From: Treponema sp.
GTDB taxonomy: Bacteria > Spirochaetota > Spirochaetia > Treponematales > Treponemataceae
DNA: 5,192 nt
Reading direction: 5' to 3'
NCBI GenBank assembly: GCA_017544745.1
Contig: JAFYDO010000115.1
Span: 1 to 5,192 of the forward strand
Within the stretch, counting starts at the first letter, position 1. Each line of letters begins with the position of its first letter. The translations under genes were made by a program, and so were the position numbers. Below are positions 1 to 4,648 of the stretch, in pieces. Under the pieces are notes generated by a model. It ran no database searches. It saw nothing but the letters and a program-made list of their open reading frames with translations, and was not told the DNA's origin.

Positions 1-315
1 GATTACCTTTACAACTACCTTGATAACAACGAAGGAAACTTCTACCACGCAACAGCCCAGGTTGGAAGCCGCTCTTTGATGAACGTTCCTTTCCTTACAA
101 AATACTCTAACCACGCTGCCGACGACGAAGCCGCTGCTGCAAAAGAAAAGGAAATCAACGATGCATTCGTTAAGGCTGCAAGTGCCGCTGGTCTTGTAAA
201 CCTTAAGGGCCACAGACTTGTTGGTGGTATGCGCGCCTCTATTTACAATGCTATGACTCTTGATGGAGTTAAGGCTCTTGTAGAGTTTATGAAGAAATTT
301 GCAAAGGAGAACTAA
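1..315 (+). CDS. serC: Phosphoserine aminotransferase (SerC), C-terminal 104 residues, 5' end outside window
   Basis: The frame is open from the first base and ends in TAA at 313-315, so this is the 3' end of a gene that starts upstream. SerC is a cytoplasmic PLP enzyme that converts 3-phosphohydroxypyruvate and glutamate to 3-phosphoserine and 2-oxoglutarate, the second step of serine synthesis. The fragment matches the C-terminal domain of the family: a 'MNVPF' segment (fragment residues 27-31) and the late signature 'LKGHRLVGGMRASIYNAM' (residues 68-85), followed by a short helix ending in 'FMKKFAKEN'. The His-Arg pair at 211-216 corresponds to residues that contact the substrate phosphate in characterised SerC proteins. 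The PLP-binding lysine lies in the missing part. The methionines near position 79 are internal and should not be taken as a start. The family is about 360 residues long, so roughly 70% of the gene is outside the window. serA follows after a single base, which supports a serCA operon. Confidence 0.95.
   Translation, partial: DYLYNYLDNNEGNFYHATAQVGSRSLMNVPFLTKYSNHAADDEAAAAKEKEINDAFVKAASAAGLVNLKGHRLVGGMRASIYNAMTLDGVKALVEFMKKFAKEN
304..309 (+). promoter_or_regulatory. Shine-Dalgarno of serA, inside the end of serC
   Basis: AAGGAG lies within the last sense codons of serC, with 7 bases between it and the ATG at 317. It decides the serA start: an in-frame TTG at 299 lies upstream of this site and would leave the Shine-Dalgarno inside the coding region. 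Because ribosomes finishing serC cover this site, translation of the two genes is probably coupled (inference). Confidence 0.85.
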
Positions 316-316
316 T

Positions 317-1495
317 ATGTTTAAAATTCAGACTTTAAATAAAATCGCTACTGTTGGTCTTAATCAGTTGGACCGCGATAACTACGAAATTGCTACAGAT
401 ATCAACAACCCGGATGCAATCCTTGTACGTTCTGCAGATATGCATGAAATGCAGCTTTCTGACAATGTAAAGGCTGTTGCACGTGCAGGGGCTGGTACAA
501 ACAATATTCCAATTCCTGAACTTACAGAAAAAGGTGTTGTTGTATTCAATACTCCAGGTGCAAATGCTAACGCTGTAAAAGAGCTTGTTATGCTTGCCCT
601 CCTCCTTTCTAGCCGTCCTGTAATTGACGCTAACAAATGGGTAAAAGGACTTTCCGGAAAAGGTGACGAGATTCCTGACCTTGCAGAAAAAGGAAAGAGC
701 CAGTTTGTTGGACCAGAATTGATGGGAAAAACACTTGGTGTTATCGGTCTTGGTGCTATTGGTGATATGGTTGCTAACCTTGCACTCCACTTTGGAATGA
801 ACGTAATTGGTTATGACCCATTCCTTTCTGTAAACTCTGCTTTAAAGCTCGACAAAAAAGTTCAGATTTCTGAAACACTCGACGCTCTTTATGCAAAGTG
901 TGATTACATTACAATTCACGTTCCACAGACAAACGATACAAAGGGCATGATTAATGCTGCTGCAATCAAGAACATGAAGGACGGAGTTCGCATTATCAAC
1001 ATCGCTCGTGGTGGTCTTGTAAACAATGCAGATATTATCGCTGCCCTCGACTCAGGAAAAGTTGCAGCTCTCATTACAGACTTTGCTGCAGAAGAATTGC
1101 TCAATCATCCAAAGGTTGTATGTATGCCTCACCTTGGAGCTTCTACTCCAGAAGCAGAAGACAACTGTGCTGTTATGGCTGCTGCTCAGCTTAAAGACTT
1201 CCTCGAAAAAGGAAATATCGTAAACTCTGTAAACTTCCCAAAAACAGTTACAGACAACCCTATTCCAGCAGGTGGAACTCGTCTTTGTATCAGCCACAAA
1301 AATATTCCTGATACAATCTCTAAGTTCACAACAATCCTTGGTGAAGCAAAGCTCAACATTGCATCTTTCATCAACCAGGCTCGTGGCGATGTAGCCTACA
1401 ACATCATCGACGTAGACGGTGTTGTAACAGACGACATCATCGAAAAGCTCAAGGCTTGTGATACTGTAAATAGAGTTAGACCGATTTTTGCTTAA
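317..1495 (+). CDS. serA: D-3-phosphoglycerate dehydrogenase with C-terminal ACT domain (SerA), 392 aa
   Basis: SerA catalyses the NAD-dependent oxidation of 3-phosphoglycerate to 3-phosphohydroxypyruvate, the committed step of serine synthesis, in the cytoplasm. The substrate-binding domain occupies residues 1-100 and about 275-305. The Rossmann NAD domain lies between them, with a GLGAIG loop at 144-149 and Asp167 after the second strand, as in NAD-preferring enzymes. The catalytic residues read as Arg231 (in 'NIARGGLVN'), Glu260 and His272 (in 'MPHLGAST'). The Arg-Glu spacing of 29 is canonical, but the Glu-His spacing of 12 is shorter than the 23 in E. coli SerA. An ACT domain covers about 320-392, with no extra domain before it. 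His327, Asn329 and Asn347 align without gaps to the E. coli serine-contacting His344, Asn346 and Asn364, so feedback inhibition by serine is likely. The gene starts one base after serC and would receive the SerC product's precursor pathway flux directly. The start is fixed by AAGGAG at 304-309. Confidence 0.96.
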   Translation: MFKIQTLNKIATVGLNQLDRDNYEIATDINNPDAILVRSADMHEMQLSDNVKAVARAGAGTNNIPIPELTEKGVVVFNTPGANANAVKELVMLALLLSSRPVIDANKWVKGLSGKGDEIPDLAEKGKSQFVGPELMGKTLGVIGLGAIGDMVANLALHFGMNVIGYDPFLSVNSALKLDKKVQISETLDALYAKCDYITIHVPQTNDTKGMINAAAIKNMKDGVRIINIARGGLVNNADIIAALDSGKVAALITDFAAEELLNHPKVVCMPHLGASTPEAEDNCAVMAAAQLKDFLEKGNIVNSVNFPKTVTDNPIPAGGTRLCISHKNIPDTISKFTTILGEAKLNIASFINQARGDVAYNIIDVDGVVTDDIIEKLKACDTVNRVRPIFA

Positions 1496-1499
1496 ATAG

Positions 1500-1522
1500 A
1501 TTGTCGGGTCAAGCCCGACAAT
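1500..1522. terminator. Hairpin in the convergent serA/acyltransferase spacer
   Basis: Perfect 9-bp stem ATTGTCGGG/CCCGACAAT (1500-1508 and 1514-1522) with a 5-base loop TCAAG. It begins 5 bases after the serA stop and lies 12 bases beyond the acyltransferase stop on the other strand, where a shared terminator is expected. No T-run follows on either strand, so it is not a classical intrinsic terminator. The wording 'TTGTCGGGCTTGACCCGACAA' read on the minus strand resembles dispersed intergenic palindromes found in many genomes, so it may be a repeat unit that serves as a 3' end. Confidence 0.6.
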
Positions 1523-1533
1523 GACACGATGAG

Positions 1534-1564
1534 CCTACTGATAATATTCCTGCTTATCAGTAGG
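1534..1564. terminator. 11-bp hairpin overlapping the acyltransferase stop codon
   Basis: CCTACTGATAA (1534-1544) and TTATCAGTAGG (1554-1564) are perfect reverse complements around a 9-base loop. The left arm contains the minus-strand TAG stop, and the stem and loop encode the last residues of the acyltransferase. Together with the hairpin at 1500-1522 it makes a tandem pair at the point where two transcripts converge. A role in termination or 3'-end protection is inferred. There is no U-tract. Confidence 0.5.
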
Positions 1565-2866
1565 TTTATCGTCCTGGTAAATCCACTGCTGTTGTGGAAT
1601 ATTATTCTGCCAGATGCCACCTGCAAGACGATGGCACTCTTCTATAGCCATAAGGAACTTGGTAATTACCTTGTGCTCCGGCTGGAACTCGTAATATAGT
1701 CCATTAAAGAATCCACCAAAATAAGATGAATCTGTAGACATAACCATAGAAATTACAGCGTTTGCAGGACAATGGATTTCAAAGTGCTCGCCGTTTTTTG
1801 TTCCCACATACGAAAACTCCTGACGGGTAACCTTCATAACACCTTCGCCAACAATTTCGGCAGTAACGGTTTTGTCTACATAGTGGTCAGACGGCTGAAT
1901 ACCAAGCTTTACCTTTTCTTCAATGCTAAAGTCCGGGTTATCACGAATCTGGCGGTAAATCATGCGGCGCTGAAGTTCGTACCACACGCGCATATTTTTT
2001 GGAACTACACAGTCTGGGCTATCTGGAATAAGATCATAATATTCGTTGATTGTAACTCCGTTGCCACAGGCAGTACACTTAAACTTATTGCCCTCGCCAT
2101 GCATGCTAAGGTCTGCACCACACTTAGGACACCAGAACAGATGCTCTTCGAGTTTGTTGGCAACTGTATCGTTTCCGGCAAACTTTACGCGGGCCTCTTT
2201 GTTCCATTCAAAATCATCAACCCAGATAGAGGCTGCAATTGCTTCTTCAATTTTTTCTGCAGTGAGCGCCGGGTCCTTTACCTGATCTGCAGTATAAAGC
2301 TGTTTTACAGTTACAATAACTTTTCCCGGACGGTTAGCAATATTCCACTGAGTGTTGGACATGTAGCCGCCGGTAATTTTTGTAGTATAAACAGGAACAC
2401 CAAGCTTTTTTACAAGCTTACCGGTTCCCGGAGTTAAAGGCTGGTTTGTTCCAGAGATACTGGACTTTCCTTCAGGGAACAGCAGAACACTTCCGCCAGC
2501 CTTGATAATCTGAACAATCTCTTTGATACAGTGAAAGTCAGAAACAAAATTCTTTTTTGGAATAACCTTGCAAATCTTAAAGATTGCATGCATATGAGCG
2601 CGATGGAACTCGATATTAGAAGCAACAAAGTTTATAGGCTTTTTGATTGCCATACCAATATATTCCCAGTCGCAGCGTGAACTGTGATTACTGAAAACCA
2701 GAATCGGACCCTTTGCCTTATTGATGTTAGTCTCATTTTCAACATGCACATTCATAGGCAAAGCCTGAGACTTAGCCACAACATTGCGCATTACAAAAAA
2801 GATAAAAGGATTAATTGGCTTTCCCTTTTTGTTTTCCAAGTATTTATCGATATTCAATTCGCTCAT
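1535..2866 (-). CDS. PlsC-like lysophospholipid (1-acylglycerol-3-phosphate) acyltransferase with C-terminal zinc ribbon, 443 aa
   Basis: The N-terminal half is a glycerolipid acyltransferase (LPLAT/PlsC) domain. It has the catalytic HX4D motif as His61-Ser-Ser-Arg-Cys-Asp66, a possible acceptor-binding segment near 97-107 ('KICKVIPKKNF'), the FPEG motif at 130-133 and the later Pro-containing strand at 157-168. Known members acylate lysophosphatidic acid at the inner membrane to make phosphatidic acid; the exact acceptor here cannot be read from sequence. Unlike typical PlsC proteins of about 240 residues, this one continues with a CxxC-x14-CxxC zinc ribbon (Cys246, 249, 264, 267) and about 175 residues that I do not recognise, rich in aromatic residues and predicted strand-like segments. 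I see no strong N-terminal transmembrane helix, only a moderately hydrophobic stretch at 19-31. The start is the ATG at 2866, preceded by GGAG at 2873-2876. Upstream in-frame ATGs lack a ribosome site. It is the second gene after the AGCS symporter, 108 bases away on the same strand. Confidence 0.85.
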   Translation of the reverse strand: MSELNIDKYLENKKGKPINPFIFFVMRNVVAKSQALPMNVHVENETNINKAKGPILVFSNHSSRCDWEYIGMAIKKPINFVASNIEFHRAHMHAIFKICKVIPKKNFVSDFHCIKEIVQIIKAGGSVLLFPEGKSSISGTNQPLTPGTGKLVKKLGVPVYTTKITGGYMSNTQWNIANRPGKVIVTVKQLYTADQVKDPALTAEKIEEAIAASIWVDDFEWNKEARVKFAGNDTVANKLEEHLFWCPKCGADLSMHGEGNKFKCTACGNGVTINEYYDLIPDSPDCVVPKNMRVWYELQRRMIYRQIRDNPDFSIEEKVKLGIQPSDHYVDKTVTAEIVGEGVMKVTRQEFSYVGTKNGEHFEIHCPANAVISMVMSTDSSYFGGFFNGLYYEFQPEHKVITKFLMAIEECHRLAGGIWQNNIPQQQWIYQDDKPTDKQEYYQ

Positions 2867-2872
2867 AGTACA

Positions 2873-2876
2873 CTCC
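2873..2876 (-). promoter_or_regulatory. Shine-Dalgarno of the acyltransferase
   Basis: GGAG on the minus strand, 6 bases before the ATG at 2866. It favours the 'MSELN' start over in-frame ATGs farther upstream, at 2878 and 2899. The ATG at 2878 overlaps this site, and neither upstream ATG has a purine-rich element in front of it. Confidence 0.75.
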
Positions 2877-2897
2877 ATTATAAAGAATATAGACAAC

Positions 2898-2959
2898 AAG
2901 GCCCTTCGACAGGCTCAGGGACCACACATCCGGGTTCCCTGAGCCTGTCGAAGGGCCTT
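2898..2959. repeat. Perfect 24-bp inverted repeat with 14-base loop between symporter and acyltransferase genes
   Basis: The left arm is 2898-2921 and the right arm 2936-2959; they are exact reverse complements. Each arm carries a core CCCTTCGACAGGCTCAGGG or its complement, whose own ends (CCCT/AGGG) can also pair. The loop is 2922-2935. It starts 15 bases past the symporter stop and ends 31 bases before the acyltransferase start, so it would form a very stable hairpin in a bicistronic minus-strand RNA. From memory, closely similar cores occur as dispersed intergenic repeats in varied bacteria, which would make this a REP/BIME-like doublet. No T-run follows and I see no flanking target duplication. 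Effects as terminator, transcript stabiliser or mobile unit are inference. Confidence 0.85.
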
Positions 2960-2974
2960 ATGATTCAGTTATTA

Positions 2975-4408
2975 CTACTGAAGTTTTGGATACTTATCGA
3001 AGTATGCCTTTGTTTCCTTAGCTACAACGCCAGACAAAACAATCAGTGCAATACAGTTAGGAATTGCCATCAAACCGTTAAAGATATCGGCAATGTCAAA
3101 TACTACGTTTACAGTGAAGTATGGTCCAATTGCAATAGCAATGATGTAAAGAATACGGTAAACCATTACAACGCCCATCTTTCCGTTTGTAAGATATTCA
3201 AGACACTTCTCTGAGTAGTAATTCCATCCGAGCATTGTTGTAAATGTAAAGAATGCAAGACAGAGCATCAAGAGGAAGTGAACAGAAACTCCGTCACCAC
3301 CAAGAACCTGTGAAAGTGCATTAGCAGTAAGTTCAATTCCCTTCCAGCCGTTTGCATTGTAAAGATCCATAAAGCCTGCATCAGTCATAGCAAGAACAAT
3401 TGCAAGACCAGTCATTGTACAAATGATAAGTGTATCAATTACAGTACCAGTCATGTTTACAAGACCCTGTTCAACAGGTTCATCAGTCTGTACAGGAGCT
3501 GCAGCAATAGGAGCAGAACCAAGACCAGCCTCGTTAGAGAAGATACCGCGGGCAATACCCTTACGCATTGAATCAAGAACCTGCTTCATAACCCAACCAG
3601 CAGCACCACCAGCCATAGCCTTCCATCCAAAGGCAGACTTAAAGATAAGTGCAAATGCAGCTGGCACCTTAGAAGCGTTCATGATGATTACAGAAAGTCC
3701 AAGGAATACATAAACAACAGCCATTGCAGGAACAACCTTTTCTGCAACCTTAGAAATACGCTTAAGACCACCAATGATTACCAAAGCAGCACAAAGTGTT
3801 ACTACAGCACCACCAATTACAGTAGCCCAAGAGTAAGAATTTTCACCGATTGAGAAAGCAGTACCAGAATTGCTGAATGTCATATTAACGGCAGAAGTAA
3901 TACCGTTGATCTGAGTCATTGTACCAATACCCATAAGACCGGCAAGAGCACCAAAAATAGCAAACAAAACTGCAAGCCACTTCCACTTAGCACCCATACC
4001 TTTTTCGATTGTATAGAAAGGTCCACCAAGAACGTGACCATCTTCTTTTACTTCACGATATTTGATTGCAAGCATACATTCTGCAAACTTTGTAGCAGTA
4101 CCAAGAATGGCAGCAATCCACATCCAGAAAAGAGCACCAGGACCACCGGCAGCAATAGCGGTTCCAACACCGACAATGTTACCTGTACCGATAGTAGCAG
4201 AAAGTGCGGTACAAAGAGCAGCAAAACCACTAAGCTCTCCCTGACCTTCGTTCTTCTTGAAGATACCCTTAAAAGCTCTTCCCAATTTTGAAAACTGAAT
4301 ACCCTTTGCTCTGATAGTCAAAATCAAACCAGTTGCAAGGATAAGGATGATGGTTGGAACACCCCAAACAACATCATCGATAGCTGTAACGATAGAACTA
4401 AATGACAT
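2975..4408 (-). CDS. Alanine/glycine:cation symporter (AGCS family), 477 aa
   Basis: This is an inner-membrane secondary transporter that imports small amino acids (alanine and glycine in characterised members) with Na+ or H+. The family signature is clear at residues 74-119: 'TGTGNIVGVGTAIAAGGPG', then 'FWMWIAAILGTATKFAE' and 'LAIKYRE'. Other conserved blocks are 'GGPFYTIEKGMG' (128-139), 'GIFSNEAGLGSAPIAAA' (288-304) and 'TMLGWNYYSEKC' (391-402). Hydrophobic segments lie near 17-33, 91-112, 144-163, 195-213, 226-243, 321-341, 377-394, 413-432 and 440-462, with polar helices between them. Both the length and the ends match the family, so the gene appears intact. The ATG at 4408 is chosen because AAAGGA sits 7 bases before it; the frame stays open for 17 more codons without a ribosome site. 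A promoter lies about 125 bases upstream. The acyltransferase gene follows on the same strand. Substrate and coupling ion cannot be fixed from sequence. Confidence 0.95.
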   Translation of the reverse strand: MSFSSIVTAIDDVVWGVPTIILILATGLILTIRAKGIQFSKLGRAFKGIFKKNEGQGELSGFAALCTALSATIGTGNIVGVGTAIAAGGPGALFWMWIAAILGTATKFAECMLAIKYREVKEDGHVLGGPFYTIEKGMGAKWKWLAVLFAIFGALAGLMGIGTMTQINGITSAVNMTFSNSGTAFSIGENSYSWATVIGGAVVTLCAALVIIGGLKRISKVAEKVVPAMAVVYVFLGLSVIIMNASKVPAAFALIFKSAFGWKAMAGGAAGWVMKQVLDSMRKGIARGIFSNEAGLGSAPIAAAPVQTDEPVEQGLVNMTGTVIDTLIICTMTGLAIVLAMTDAGFMDLYNANGWKGIELTANALSQVLGGDGVSVHFLLMLCLAFFTFTTMLGWNYYSEKCLEYLTNGKMGVVMVYRILYIIAIAIGPYFTVNVVFDIADIFNGLMAIPNCIALIVLSGVVAKETKAYFDKYPKLQ

Positions 4409-4525
4409 AATTAAGTCCTTTGTTAAATAGAATAAAATCTCTGTATAAGAGTTCTGCACCGGTGCGTGAAGAAACCTCCATGTTACGGAGAATCAGAAAA
4501 AACAAAGCACGTTGTTTCTAATGAC
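4409..4525 (-). promoter_or_regulatory. Long untranslated leader of the symporter gene, possible regulatory element of unknown type
   Basis: If transcription starts near 4525-4528, about 115-120 bases precede the symporter ATG. The leader contains a perfect 10-base palindrome GCACCGGTGC (4456-4465) and two weak stems: CTCT/AGAG around TATAC near 4440-4452, and CTCC/GGAG around a 7-base loop near 4476-4490. AGCS genes are often controlled by glycine riboswitches, but I do not find that aptamer's conserved segments here. A 27-codon open frame (complement 4398-4481) overlaps the symporter start but has no ribosome site. Whether the leader regulates anything is unknown. Confidence 0.35.
4416..4421 (-). 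promoter_or_regulatory. Shine-Dalgarno of the AGCS symporter
   Basis: AAAGGA on the minus strand, with 7 bases between it and the ATG at 4408. It determines the start, because the same frame stays open for 17 codons upstream. Confidence 0.8.
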
Positions 4526-4531
4526 AGTAAT

Positions 4532-4560
4532 ATTATACCATATAATGAAGTTTTTTTCAC
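4532..4560 (-). promoter_or_regulatory. Sigma70-type promoter of the symporter gene, extended -10
   Basis: On the minus strand, an exact TATAAT (4537-4532) is preceded by TGG, an extended -10. GTGAAA (4560-4555) stands 17 bases upstream as a 4-of-6 match to the -35 consensus. A-tracts directly upstream of the -35 on this strand (from 4561 outward) resemble an UP element. The predicted start is near 4525-4528. Confidence 0.65.
4541..4546 (+). promoter_or_regulatory. Plus-strand TATAAT, candidate -10 for the nuclease gene
   Basis: An exact -10 consensus faces the PDDEXK gene and lies 4 bases from the opposing symporter -10, so the pair forms an inverted ATTAT/ATAAT arrangement. A -35 is poor: ATGACA at 4521-4526 matches 5 of 6 but leaves only a 14-base spacer. 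If used, the leader would be about 95 bases and would read through the T-tracts. Confidence 0.35.
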
Positions 4561-4609
4561 TTTTTTTCCGATTTTTTACCAAATTTTTGTAATAAACCCC
4601 AAATTTTTT
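4551..4609. other. Helically phased T-tracts, predicted intrinsic DNA bend
   Basis: T7 at 4551-4557, T7 at 4561-4567, T6 at 4572-4577, A3T5 at 4581-4588 and A3T6 at 4601-4609 have centres near 4554, 4564, 4574.5, 4584.5 and 4605. The spacings are 10, 10.5, 10 and 20.5 bases, close to one or two helical turns. Phased tracts of this type are known to curve DNA. The array sits between two divergent genes and directly upstream of the symporter -35. Confidence 0.75.
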
Positions 4610-4616
4610 CCATATT
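4587..4616 (+). promoter_or_regulatory. Weak alternative promoter for the nuclease gene
   Basis: TTGTAA (4587-4592) and CATATT (4611-4616) are separated by 18 bases, and each matches 4 of 6 consensus positions. It would start near 4623-4625 and give a leader of about 25 bases. The support is modest, as AT-rich sequence gives such matches by chance. Confidence 0.25.
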
Positions 4617-4636
4617 AACTATAGAGAAATTTATTT

Positions 4637-4643
4637 GAGGAGG
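4637..4643 (+). promoter_or_regulatory. Strong Shine-Dalgarno of the PDDEXK-family gene
   Basis: GAGGAGG, with 5 bases between it and the ATG at 4649. It is the strongest ribosome site in the window and fixes the start of a gene whose stop lies outside. Confidence 0.85.
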
Positions 4644-4648
4644 CCAAT

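Noticed and set aside
335..790. Minus-strand open frame opposite serA
   Set aside because: It is antisense to a well-supported gene, cysteine-rich and low in recognisable motifs, so it is a codon-usage shadow.
1772..2437. Long plus-strand open frame (221 codons) inside the acyltransferase gene
   Set aside because: It lies fully opposite a convincing gene with catalytic motifs, shows no domain signal and has no ribosome site; it is a shadow of the real frame.
2877..2882. Minus-strand TATAAT just upstream of the acyltransferase as a promoter
   Set aside because: Transcription would start about 5 bases before the ATG and remove the Shine-Dalgarno, and no -35 lies at a usable distance (AGGGCC is all that is found 17 bases upstream).
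2684..3214. Plus-strand open frame spanning the 24-bp inverted repeat
   Set aside because: It overlaps two minus-strand genes antisense, and its middle is simply translation of the repeat arms.
4398..4481. A 27-codon leader peptide frame on the minus strand overlapping the symporter start
   Set aside because: It has no Shine-Dalgarno and an unremarkable composition, and the symporter has its own ribosome site; kept only as a remark in the leader entry.
4497..4517. Minus-strand hairpin AAACAA/TTGTTT followed by Ts as a transcription attenuator in the symporter leader
   Set aside because: The 6-bp stem has only one G-C pair and is far too weak for an intrinsic terminator.
4480..4521. A 13-codon plus-strand frame (starts MLRRIRK) in the divergent region
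   Set aside because: Too short, with no ribosome site, and it lies upstream of both plausible plus-strand promoters.
4409..4525. Glycine riboswitch upstream of the symporter
   Set aside because: The conserved aptamer segments expected for that class are not present on the minus strand of the leader.
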